Shown: positions 10,873-20,951 of the stretch, piece by piece
How positions within the stretch are numbered: position 1 is the first letter of the stretch
Layout: each line of letters begins with the position of its first letter
Assembly: GCA_964023205.1 (NCBI GenBank)
Contig: OZ026837.1
Coordinates: forward strand, 15,353,479 to 15,417,478
Length of the DNA stretch: 64,000 nt
Direction: 5' to 3'
Origin: Lutraria lutraria
Lineage: Eukaryota > Mollusca > Bivalvia > Venerida > Mactridae
Notes under the pieces: model-generated
The model's input: only the letters and a program-made list of their open reading frames with translations
What the model was told of the DNA's origin: nothing
Databases searched by the model: none
Made by a program: the position numbers and the translations under genes

Positions 10873-11267
10873 GTCAGTAAGAAGCCGTGTTACGTATTAT
10901 TTTCTCATTTTCAAACCTTATGCTTAACTAAATAGATGCATGTACGTAAAAGATGATATGCATTTTTTAACATTTTCTCGTAATTTTTATAAGTGTGAAT
11001 ACTTTCGGTACTTTGATTTTAAATATATACTCTCGATTTAAGATTATTCTGTATGAGTCAAACATTTTCCTATCTAATGACATAAAATCATTCGTTGGTG
11101 TATCCTGTTTATTAAATTTTCTACAGAAAGGCCTTTTGTGAGCGATTAAATCCAATGGAATGTTGTCAGATAGTCATTCTTGCAGAAGGAATAGCGGATA
11201 CAAGGATTGAATTACTTCAATAATATTTTATTTACTCTGTGATTCAATACACAGTTACATGTGTATA
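10873..11267. other. Unassigned AT-rich sequence
   Basis: Nothing recognised. Confidence 0.4.
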
Positions 11268-11503
11268 CAGTCGAACATCTGAAAAAGGGCCGCATTTGGA
11301 AAAGTTTAAATGTGACCTTTATTGACATGTGACCTTTATTTGGAGATAATTTTGTTCTGAAAAATCAATGACGGCTTCTAATCAAACGGCTTTTATTCAC
11401 ATGATGGCCTTTAATCGGAGGTTATTCCATTCTCAATAATCAATCATGGTTTAAAAGAATAGCCTTTGTTCACAAGGAGGCCTTTAAAAATCAGGTTTGA
11501 ATG
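11268..11503 (+). mobile_element. TA-flanked MITE family C, longest copy
   Basis: Begins CAGTCGAACATCTGAAAAAG and ends AGGTTTGAATG with TA on both sides (11266-11267 and 11504-11505). The interior repeats the theme GGCCTTTATTCGGAGGT several times. Related copies lie at 14739-14880, 56112-56273 and 62023-62190, with a fragment at 22912-22950. It is Tc1/mariner-like by its ends and TA target; no ORF. Confidence 0.7.
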
Positions 11504-11627
11504 TACTTGAAAGTCTTAGTGACTCAATGGTAGAACATTCCCCTCTTGACGATAATGTTGCTCAAGATAAAGGCTAAAAATATAGTTATAAAAAATTATT
11601 CGTCTTTTTTCTGTAGATGAATATTTC

Positions 11628-11880
11628 GGGCTCTGTGGTCCAGTGCTTATTGTATCTGACTAGTAGTCACTAGCCCAACATCGTAGTGAGCTCGGACACC
11701 ATCCGGGCTTGATAAAGTTCACATATAAGAAAGCAGTACAGTGACAAGCATGGTCCATCTCCACGGCTGAAGCAGGAAAAGTTGACTAATGACTATGTCA
11801 GTTAATCTGGCAATCGTAACTACTCGGTCATTTCCGTACCTGAGAAAAACGTACTTTCTTTAGACAAACGCCGAAGAATT
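11628..11880 (+). mobile_element. Possible tRNA-related SINE
   Basis: Starts GGGCTCTGTGGTCCAGTGC, similar to the head of SINE family 4 (GGTCCAGTGGTTAGT at 39.4 and 63.3 kb). A box B is not clear, and the body has only loose similarity to the others. Weakly supported. Confidence 0.35.
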
Positions 11881-12219
11881 CCGATTGTTAATGTAGCTAA
11901 AACCCAGAATAAAGACGGACCGATTTGGTGAAAAATACATGTATGTTCAAGTATACTCTAAACAGTAAACGGGGTGTTTTTAAACAAGACCTGCAAAATG
12001 TGGTTATAGATAAGAAAAAGTTCCTAAAAAATATACTACAATGTAGTATATAATATTTTCACCTTCCCTAATTTGTTCCCTCCCAAAAACGTACCAACCA
12101 ATAAGCCAAGCTTACTCATAGGAGCAAAGAAAACAATGGTATACTGTATAACGTATTAGAATATATATACAACGTATTAACATAGCCTTCATTCTCTCAA
12201 TATTACACTTTGTTTGTTT
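11881..12219. other. Unassigned AT-rich sequence
   Basis: Short TATAATATTTT-type stretches only. Confidence 0.4.
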
Positions 12220-12498
12220 CATCGGGTTTTACACCATTTTCAACATTATTTCAGTCGTGGAGGGCAGTTATCCTAAACAGCTTTCCTGGACTTCGGCCTT
12301 AACCAGTACTAACCACATTCTATCCGTAAGCTTCTGCCAAGCTATCCCACATAATTTAGAGGTGGAGGATAATTTAACATAGGATGTAATCATTCAGTCA
12401 AATTTTTCACGGACAGTGTGAGCCTCGCCCGGGGTTCGAACTCACAACCGATCGATCATCAGACAAACGCTCTAACTACTGAACTAGCCAGGCGGGCT
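12220..12498 (-). mobile_element. tRNA-derived SINE family 1, full-length copy
   Basis: Minus strand: GCCCGCCTGGCTAGTTCAG (box A region), GTTGTGAGTTCGAACCCCGG (box B region), then a body with ATTACATCCTATGTTAAATT, CCTCTAAATTATGTGGG and CTGGTTAGTACTGG-like segments, ending AATAATGTTGAAAATGGTG and AAACCCGATG. About 279 bp. Its equivalents on the plus strand are 25445-25726 and 54769-55041. Polymerase III transcription from the internal boxes is known for this class; these copies are too diverged to presume activity. Confidence 0.85.
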
Positions 12499-13184
12499 TT
12501 ATACGAAAAACAGCATTATTTTATGGTGCCTTTAGTAGAATAATGCACACCTTAATGACGTCGTACGAAGCGGGATATCCTCTGATGAATTAAATTATGC
12601 TTTCTATCTGGAATATTTCTATTCGTACGAATTCTTTGCAGACATATCCGTTAAATCGGTGCACATACATTAAAACCAGTAATTCAATTTGTTCCTTTTT
12701 TGATGTATACCCTTGTCAACTAATAAACGCTCTAAGTAAAACGTAAATTCGTAGAGAGACAGTGGCATATACTAACTTAAGCACTGAAATAGCTTCTATT
12801 AAATAACAAGACACAAGGGAGATAATTCTATTGAAACCACACTTGTTCGACAAGCCTTCTACTGTCTGCATCATGAGGAGTTTTCTTTTTACGAAGTCTT
12901 CAATTCAGAGAGAAACAGATTATAAGAAGAGAATTCCTAACCCGTGTGCTTGCAAATATTCTGCGATTTTCCTTTTTTACTACTTTATTATGCTGGCTCA
13001 TTTGTTAGGCATTAAATTGACGAAACAAAATGCATACTGTAAATTAAATTTTAATTGATTCTTCTTTGATTCCATCACGGATTAAAACGCAAGGAATCAA
13101 TACGCATGGAGTAAATATTTGGATTGAAAAGTATCGTGAAACGTATTTGTAGTGGTGTTATTTTCTAGAGAAAGTTGCATGCGA
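12499..13184. other. Unassigned AT-rich sequence
   Basis: A 75-codon open frame at 12831-13058 has no recognisable domain. Nothing else is seen. Confidence 0.4.
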
Positions 13185-13530
13185 GTCACGCAGCATAACT
13201 CTTCGTAGTTCCCACAACTACAATAATTACCCCCCTTGGCAGCCATCTTGATTCGCAATTTTCTTATGCACGTAATAGAAAAAATCATAAAATTGGTTAT
13301 CAAACAACTCATTTCATAAAAGATAACTTAATCATTAAGTTGTTAAGGCCATAAGCACATAAGATTTAAGAAAATGTAGTTGTCACTTATGAATACATTG
13401 TATATCCTATATTTAGAATTATTAAAACAAAAATATAAATACCTTCCATCAATGCTTGTTGAATTTGCCAACAAAGATGGCCACCAAGGGAGGTAAATAT
13501 TGTAGTCATGGGAACTATGTATTAATAGCA
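13185..13530. repeat. Foldback repeat with about 65-bp arms
   Basis: The left arm (about 13197-13262) reads GTAGTTCCCACAACTACAAT, then ACCCCCCTTGGCAGCCATCTTG. The right arm (about 13458-13525) is the near reverse complement, AAGATGGCCACCAAGGGAGG then ATTGTAGTCATGGGAACTA. About 200 bp separates the arms. It probably derives from a palindromic DNA transposon; exact ends and target duplication are not clear. The two frames read here are not genes. Confidence 0.6.
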
Positions 13531-14267
13531 ATGCTAATTTCCTACTCCAAAGCTAGATCATATTTCCTTCTGTCTCCGAGTAGCTAAGCATTGATAAAAT
13601 TTAAGGATTTTTTGTAAGTTTCTACAGTGGACATTTTTGCTTAAAGTTGTTACCAAAAGGCAATGTTATTATATTCACTAATGTGGGGATAATATTTCGA
13701 CATTAAGCAGACTTCGTATCTAATAATTGATATTGAATGGATGATAAACAGCAGACGTCGGTTCATTATTTACTAATATTTCCTGTCAATTTATCATTTT
13801 GTGAATAGTTGTCATACAAAGTGTTTATACAATGATATTTGCATTGAAACAAATGTTACAATAACATAATTGTACGTATGAATGCAGAGGGATTAGACAA
13901 AAAGGCCACGTTTGCATGAGAACTCCGCTATTTGAATGTATTTCAGCCCGTTTCTCACTGTAACAGTGCTCATTCCGGTACCACGCGGTTAAAAATAACA
14001 CAAATACCGTGACGATCCTGCACATTTTTTGTCTAAAAAATACCACAAAAGTGCACTCTAAAGCTTGTTCTTCAAGCAACGGTGCTCGTACCGATATACG
14101 TATTCGTATCCCCTTAAAAAAACAGGTTTATCGGTTTTAAACCGGGGAAAACCGCAGTTCTACCGTGCTTGAAGTGCTCACCCAATACCCCGGAAAACTA
14201 CGATTATTACGGTACAGCCTGGATATCAATCAAGACCAGCCTCGGTTCTGTCCCTGAAATTCATGGA
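13531..14267. other. Unassigned AT-rich sequence
   Basis: An 84-codon minus-strand frame at 13825-14079 has no recognisable domain. Nothing else is seen. Confidence 0.4.
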
Positions 14268-14305
14268 TCAGACCAGGCTGTTGTTGCTCTGGAGAGGTTG
14301 TACTG
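14268..14305 (+). mobile_element. MITE family A, 3' end fragment
   Basis: Only the last 38 bp of family A remains: GTTGTTGCTCTGGAGAGGTT then GTACTG, followed by TA. Confidence 0.6.
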
Positions 14306-14738
14306 TAGATACTAGTGAATACCATTGTTTCACTTTTTATGTTCAATGAAGTAACAATTATCTTAGCAAAAATATTAATAAACCAAGCTTCATCAAACGC
14401 CTTGAAGCACACTGAATTGAAACTTCTAGCAATATATCTATTACACCATCACCGCGATTAATGACACTGAATTGTCATGATTTCATACTTTCATTGTTTC
14501 ATCAATTACGCGTAGTGTGACATTTAACTCTCCTCCGGCAACAGTTATATAACAAGTCAACGTATTAATCACGCGGATAAATGTTAACTATAAAATCTCG
14601 TTTGTTCAATTGACGTAACCTTTCTGTACAGAAGACTTTTATTGCAATTGATACGGCTGCTATACAATACCGTATAAAACCTCTTATTAAGACGGTAAAT
14701 CAAGTAATCAAGAAACGCATTCAACACGTCTACTTTAT
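14306..14738. other. Unassigned AT-rich sequence
   Basis: Nothing recognised. Confidence 0.4.
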
Positions 14739-14880
14739 ATAGTCAAACCAGTGTTAGTGGCCACCTCTGAATAAATGCCACCCTGTAAATAAAGGCCAAT
14801 CTAGTTCAAAGCTAGATTGATTATCAAGAACTAAATTATCTCTGAATAATGGTAACCAGTCAATAAGGGACAAAACTGCC
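14739..14880 (+). mobile_element. MITE family C, diverged copy
   Basis: TATAGTCAAACCAGTGTTAG, then GGCCACCTCTGAATAAATG and AAATAAAGGCC-type motifs as in 11268-11503. The right end is uncertain. Confidence 0.45.
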
Positions 14881-14921
14881 AATTACTGGACAACTGACAA
14901 AAGCCACATTTTGCTTTTTCT

Positions 14922-15130
14922 TAAAGACGCTTGCTACATGTTCGCTGCATTTTTTCACATAGACATATAGGCACAATGAAAACTAAACAATATTTCTTTT
15001 TTTCAATTTGCATGATCGTAGCATAATTATGATAACAGAAACATTTTAAGCGAAACAAAATTGGGGGTCATTGATTGAGTTATCTGCCCTTGAATTTGAG
15101 TTTTTGCTTATTTTAGGTCATTTATAATTT
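14922..15130. mobile_element. MITE family I, second copy
   Basis: Starts TTCTTAAAGACGCTTGCTAC. It contains CACATAGACATATAGG and GATAACAGAAACATTTTAAG followed by AAATTGGGGGTCA, matching 9447-9694 and, in reverse, part of 25227-25407. The right end is lost or diverged. Confidence 0.55.
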
Positions 15131-15263
15131 ACTGATATTGTTTCAATATCACAAATAAACACAGAATTGAGGTGACGTTTACGATGACAGTAATGTGCTT
15201 CTTATTAAATCTTAGACCTAGAAATGGAATTAATGATATCTAAATATAGCCACCAGACTATTT

Positions 15264-15432
15264 TTGGGAACTGAACGATAGTTTAACTTTCCATTGCGCA
15301 TGAAATCTTATGCAGACCTAGGTACTACATTTATCTACATCCGCAATTCAATTGTTAAACTAGTTCCCAGTTCATGTTGCAGGGAAAGTATATGCAAGTT
15401 CAGTTTCCATGAGTACTTTCAGTACTTTGATT
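15264..15432 (+). repeat. Dispersed repeat family F, copy 2
   Basis: A 169-bp copy from TTTGGGAACTGAACGATAG to TTTCAGTACTTTGATTTA. It includes CAATTGTTAAACTAGTTCCC, the uninterrupted form of the site that carries the nested MITE at 60.8 kb. Shorter than copy 1 because of an internal deletion near the left third. Confidence 0.7.
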
Positions 15433-15667
15433 TATTTTTCCCCGAGAAAGCCAAAGTAAAGTTTCCAGCACTTGAAGTCTAGGAAATATAAAGTCCGCCA
15501 TTTGGGTAACTTCATTGATTCAGAGTGTCACGTTTAAGAGCAGCACCAAGATAATCATGAATCTGTTATTTTTATTTAAAAAATTATACGTAATAAAATT
15601 GTGAAAAATTTAGCGCGTGTTTTTCCAGTTTAGACAAACTAATTGAAAAATAAAGAAAATACAACGA

Positions 15668-15742
15668 TTTCCGTAAATGATATATGTTGGTTTCCGTAAA
15701 TAGAACGCATTGGTTTACGTAAATAAAATGCATTGTTTTCCG
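15668..15742. repeat. 23-bp tandem repeat, three units
   Basis: Units start at 15668, 15691 and 15714 and follow the pattern TTTCCGTAAATAGAACGCATTG(G/T), then a partial TTTCCG. By eye, divergence between units is lowest for the second and third. Confidence 0.7.
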
Positions 15743-16665
15743 CACAGGGTATTTTTGCAATTACCTGTGTTTGTTGATATAATTATAAAATAACTGATTC
15801 CATTTAGGTAAATTCGGTTAAGAACTAAAATGTTTCTGTACTGGTGCACGTCGGCTTCGCTCAGTAGTGTAGTGGGGACCTTATTTCTGCAGGCCTCGAA
15901 TTAGTGAGTTGTAACCTTCGTGCGACACGTGCGATAGATACTGACTTGGTAGAATACATTGGCAACACTCACTATCGCAGGTTCCGGCGAGTCATTTGGT
16001 GAGGAATTTGATCGTAATTTGCGAACAACAAGAATCCTATAATCAAAGTACTGAAAGTACTGTCGGACTTGATTTTTACCATACGAGACAAAAGAGAGAA
16101 ATGTGTACCCACATCGTCCGAGCCCATACAAATATTTTAACATTTAAAATTACGAACCGATTTTTCATTCATATTGTAATGCAGGTCATATGCATATAGG
16201 TAAATGACATAAGCTAGGGCTTTACTATAGTCCCTTTGCTAAAATTTTAAAATGAAAAAAGCCTGATATTGGAAAGTTTAATGATTAGCACATTAATTGA
16301 GGACAATTTAATTGCATTAAAAACTCTTTATTGTACAAAACTAGTAAACAACACTTCAGTAACAGTAAATACAAACATTGATTCTTCTGGTTTTAACACA
16401 ACAGAACATCGTCGCATTGAACACATTCAGGGTCACTCAAATCAAAAAGGTCCTGTCACAGTAGAGTAAGACCTATATGACCTATAGTTAACCCGATGTT
16501 GCATGATATTCAGACGTGATTATGTAATTCTAAATAATCTGGCGTAAAAGGAACTCTTAAACAGTAAATTTTAAAAGCACGTATCCAGTAATTTACGTTC
16601 GTATTTAGCGACTCGAATTATTATTCTTAAGCCGCAGTTTTAACATTCAACCTTCGATAAATCAA
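15743..16665. other. Mostly unassigned, with a family F end fragment
   Basis: Positions 16036-16059 read TATAATCAAAGTACTGAAAG and are the reverse complement of the family F 3' end. The open frames near 15901-16199 and 16269-16469 show no recognisable domain. Confidence 0.4.
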
Positions 16666-16725
16666 ACTCCCCACATCGGTTACGCTTTGCTACTAGCCAC
16701 TGCGGGGAGTGAGTCTATAAATAGC
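16666..16725 (+). promoter_or_regulatory. Possible stem followed by a TATA-like box
   Basis: ACTCCCCACATCGG pairs partly with CTGCGGGGAGT about 30 bp further on. TATAAATA follows at about 16716-16723. The combination could be a core promoter, but no coding exon follows, and the stem may be chance in an otherwise AT-rich stretch. Confidence 0.15.
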
Positions 16726-17206
16726 GATTCCGTCATCAAAATAACACTAGTTGGTGTGAATATCACGGAATACGATTAAATGAGAATTCGCTTTGTAATA
16801 TTAAGAAATGTTAGAAAGGCACAAAACACACACATCGATGGTAGATTGTTGCAAATGCATGAATACGTCCGTGGAGATTTTTCTGAACTATCGAACGAAA
16901 ACCGAAAGTAGAACTACTTTTACGGCAAGATATTTTATTGGACAGTGAATACGCGGTTTTAATTTTACGCATTTGAAAATCTCATGTATCTACCGACAAG
17001 CACTTATTTAGATACATGACTCTTTCCATGTAGTTACAATAGAATAATTTGAAATGTATTTAGATCTGACACACTTAATTGGGGAAAGATTCCAGATACT
17101 TCTATATAAACATACCATTTAGTTGCGTACTATTTCCTTTATGTGGCATTCTTTTAACCAGGCTGTTATGGAGTCCAGCGACACATATAAGTCAACGATT
17201 ACAAAG

Positions 17207-17234
17207 GACTTGATTTTTATCAAAATCAAGTCCA
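17207..17234. repeat. Short hairpin
   Basis: GGACTTGATTT, a short loop, then AAAATCAAGTCC: arms of about 11 bp. No poly(T) tract or other terminator context is evident. It is probably a small palindrome. Confidence 0.5.
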
Positions 17235-18761
17235 AAAATGGTTTAATGCTTATTAGTTTGTAACCGAAATGCTGGTGAAAACGGTCGTTTAACCACCGAA
17301 TATAAAATCATACATTGATGACCACCCATCTTCCTTGACCCTTTTACCGACCAAAGCCATAAACTGTGACCACGTGATGAGTTTGGTTAAAAGTTAAAAG
17401 ACCGAAACATTGTGGGTCATTGAAAAGTAATGCGCTCATTGTTTGTTTGATGTCAACGTTCGGTCATACATTATATGAAAACATTATTGCAATTAATTTT
17501 AGTGCATATATAAATATTTGATAATAACCCGGTCAGATCCGTGACCAGTTGATTCCACTAAATATTGCACTTTACATGTCATAAAAAGCATTCCTTACGT
17601 CAAATTTAAGATGCCACGATACACCCTCAAGGCTGATGTCCGCGATTGGCATCACTGTATCTCATTAAAGACGCTGAATCTCGTATACGATGCTTTTTGT
17701 TTATATACCGACTTATTCCATTCAAAGAGTGCCATTTTTAGCTCTTGCTACGAACTTCCCTTTTTTCATTATCACACATCTTGAATTATATGATTGAATA
17801 ACCATTCGTGCTCTTGATACAGTATCATCTAGGGCCTTGTGGATCGATGTGGGGATGTGGGTTTCTATGGTTGACTTACGTCATCCCCTATTAGATGATA
17901 CACGTATCCTTGCGTCTGTCAGTGTTTCTTGCTGTTTCAGTGATTTCCCCAATACTAGTAATGAAAGTATTAAAAATGGCACCCGACGATCACCATTTTG
18001 TGAAAAGCGACGAGCAGCTGCAATTGCAAGGTTGCCAATAGGGCACAAAGGCTAAGTACAGGCAGATGCATTGTAATTGAACATTGTCTTCATTATTTAT
18101 TCGTAACTGAATCACTGCACATTAGACAACATAATGTATTGACACATTATGTTTAAAAAATGCCTTTCTTGTAAATTGGCCTTGTTTATAAAAGCGACTT
18201 GCATTGGACACATGGGTATTGCAAGACAGCGCCTGGCTCGGGGGGAAGTTGTCCGACAGTATGGAGAAAATAAGAAATACCTTACCCTTCATTAATGTGT
18301 TCAAACTGACTGTGAGGTGGTAATTTTGAATATATTAAAGCACTCGATTTCAATTGACTAAATACGAAATTGCTACTACAACAACGTTCTCCGTCTTCTG
18401 TTACTGCCATGTAGTCTCACTGGTGTGACATTCGACTTGTTCCCAATAAGTCCCGTGCTGTAAGATGAGTCTTCTTGTGAGATGAAATTTTTGTTGATGA
18501 AGCGTAAAGTGTAACACATACTCACACAGTCATGTGGAGTCATTCATTACGCAACAATCGTTCGTGTTGATTTGTTTTCCAGTATAATTAAACGCAAACT
18601 AGCATTTAGAAAACAGTGTTGCTTTTCCGCTGAACAAAACACTCCGATGCAACGTGATCACAGAAGAGGAAATTGTACTATCGTTTATTTAATTACAAAG
18701 ATTAATGTGGCAATTTATTATTACTGGGCTCGAGTGACGACGAGGTTCCAGAATGAACAGT

Positions 18762-18775
18762 GTCACCATGGTAAC
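18762..18775. promoter_or_regulatory. X-box-like (RFX-type) motif
   Basis: GTCACCATGGTAAC resembles the palindromic RFX consensus GTTGCCATGGCAAC, with changes in both half-sites. RFX sites are known to drive ciliary genes in animals. No gene is identified next to it, so this is a motif match only. Confidence 0.2.
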
Positions 18776-19629
18776 GTGCAACAGTCATGATTTAAAAGAA
18801 AGGGTCACCCATATTTATGTGTTCATTTATTTATTATGTATTTGTTCATGTAGCGAGTCGAGTGATATACATGTACATCGGTCCATACACAAGTGAACAA
18901 TATACACAATATCATATATACACAGTTTGTTTAGTGTTGCTTTATGTTGCATGGACAGCAAATAGGCATATAGCGCGCAATAAAAAAAAATTAAAATATT
19001 AATAAATATATAATAATACTATACACTGAGTGTTAGGGTTGACCGATGACAGTGAACAAAATTAATGCTATAGCATGTCAAATAGCAGTGCTAATAAACA
19101 TGGATTGCTATGTAATTATGCTAATTTTTCATGATCTTCTCAGATAACTAGGACACTTACATACCAAGATGATCGGTGTAGCATTAGTTTGCCGTTCGCT
19201 GAACTTGGCGGAGTGTACCTCGGGCATTCTAAATTCGCCAAACGTATCCCTGGGTAATATGATTCGGATATTAGCCAATTCCACGTGAAAGAAATAAGTA
19301 AAGAATATCTTATCTACTTGATATACTATTCATTGCGTCTTAATTTAAAAAAAAACAATTGTTGCAATTTTGTCTATCATCGCAGTAACGCATATATCAT
19401 TGCCTATACGTGTTTGATTCGCTGGTATTTTGGTGGTTGAAAAAATACACATCAACATTGTTAACGATAAAAAGCTAATTAACTTGATGGACACAAATTG
19501 CGTTTTCCATTATGAAATCGTAAATTACAAACAATGTTAATTAAAATCATATTTAGTGTGCAATGCCTAGGTTTTGTGTCTCACAATTTCATGTTTTGTT
19601 TTTGCAAGTTTCTGATGGCTTTTTATATA

Positions 19630-19801
19630 CAGTAAACCTCTTCGGAGCGACCCACTCTAGAGCAACAACCTCCCTTGAACAACAGCATGATTTTTTCCAA
19701 CTGCATGATTTAACTATTAACTTAACCTCTCTAGAGCAACCATCTCTCAGCAACAACACAATGCTTCTCCCCAAGGCTATTGCTTCAGAGAGGTTCCACT
19801 G
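19630..19801 (-). mobile_element. TA-flanked MITE family A, clean copy
   Basis: 172 bp from CAGTAAACCTCTTCGGAGC to GAGAGGTTCCACTG, with TA directly outside each end (19628-19629 and 19802-19803). It contains GAGCAACAACCTCCCTTGAA and CTCTCTAGAGCAACCATC, the reverse of the other copies. Its right end lies 6 bp before the target duplication of the foldback element. The two overlapping open frames here are repeat artefacts. Confidence 0.8.
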
Positions 19802-19807
19802 TACTTC

Positions 19808-19815
19808 CTACTAAC
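19808..19815. repeat. Target-site duplication, left
   Basis: CTACTAAC, identical to 20944-20951, directly abuts the foldback element. Confidence 0.85.
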
Positions 19816-20943
19816 CACAGGTGCCTGACGTATCTGGTCTGACACGCCCCCAATATACACATAATAAATACAAGGTATGCAACGAGCCGTTTTTCCGACC
19901 TCATACTGTCCCGAAATAATGATCAACTGAGAATACAAATGATGTCCTATGAGCAAATAAACTTATTCAGTCGGCGCTTAAATAATTATTCTTCCTATTA
20001 AACACATTTTTTTATTTCAAAACGAACTTAAAAGCAACGTTTTAGTCTCAGTTTGTACGAAATATTGCCTTTTTTTGGAAAATCGAGTTAAACCTGTCCC
20101 CTAGATTTCACGCTTTCACTCATCATTTTGGCGTTTTTCCGGAGATTTATACGGAAAACATGCGTGTTTTGGCATGTACGTATTTCTTCGATGTTCCGGC
20201 ACTAATTGCAGGTATAAAGACAATCCTACCTGGTTAACTAATCGCAATAATCGTTAATTTCTATAAATAAACTATCCTTTCGCTGACACAACGGCCATTT
20301 TGATCGAACAAGTCCACATGTAAAGCTGACGTCACATGAAGTTATAAACAAACATTTTCATTGGTTGTAGTTAAAACACATGTGACTTCTTTTTATGTTG
20401 ACCAATGGTGTGATAGTTTACATGAATAATTAAATAATGCGGACCACGTCGGTCAAAATGGACGTTGTGTCAACGAAAGGACTGATTATTTGTAGAAATT
20501 AACGATTATTGCGATTAGTTAACCAGGTAGGATTGTCTTTATACCTGCAATTAGTGCCGCAACATCAAAGAAATACGTACATGCCAAAACACGCATGTTT
20601 TCCGTATAAATCTCCGGAAAAAACGCCAAAATGATGAGTGAAAGCGTGAAATCTAGGGGACAGGTTTAACTCGATTTTCCAAAAAACGGCAATATTTCGT
20701 AGAAACTGAGACTAAAACGTTGCTTTTAAGTTCGTTTTGAAATAAAAAATAATGTGTTTAATAGGAAGAATAATTATTTAAGCGCCGACTGAATAAGTTT
20801 ATTTGCTCATAGGACTTCATTTGTATTCTCAGTTGATCATTATTTCGGGACAGTATGAGGTCGGAAAAACGGCTCGTTGCATACCTTGTATTTATTATGT
20901 GTATATTGGGGGCGTGTCAGACCAGATACGTCAGGCACCTGTG
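19816..20943. mobile_element. Long-TIR foldback DNA element, 1.13 kb
   Basis: The left end CACAGGTGCCTGACGTATCT is repeated exactly in reverse complement at the right end. The inverted arms continue almost base for base for about 495 bp on each side (19816 to about 20310, and about 20449 to 20943), with scattered mismatches. The remaining central part still holds short complementary pieces, such as CATTGGT and ACCAATG. An exact 8-bp duplication, CTACTAAC, flanks it at 19808-19815 and 20944-20951. Eight-base duplications are known for hAT and P superfamilies; the CA start is compatible with several. There is no transposase frame, so the element is non-autonomous. A transcript would form a near-perfect long hairpin. 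The 90-codon frame at 20803-21075 crosses its end and is not a gene. Confidence 0.92.
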
Positions 20944-20951
20944 CTACTAAC
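20944..20951. repeat. Target-site duplication, right
   Basis: CTACTAAC, identical to 19808-19815. Confidence 0.85.

Larger units (their letters stand above)
16726..19628. other. Unassigned AT-rich sequence
   Basis: No gene, RNA or repeat family is recognised across about 2.9 kb, apart from a perfect-arm hairpin at 17207-17234 and an X-box-like site at 18762-18775, listed separately. The frames present are short and lack domains. Confidence 0.45.

Noticed and set aside
16329..16470. 3' untranslated region with AATAAA on the minus strand
   Set aside because: AATAAA is common by chance here, and no coding exon lies upstream on that strand.
17207..17234. Rho-independent terminator
   Set aside because: The window is eukaryotic, and the hairpin is not followed by a defined T tract.
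19563..19814. Overlapping 83- and 61-codon frames on both strands
   Set aside because: Both lie in MITE family A, and the peptides only reflect its inverted repeats.
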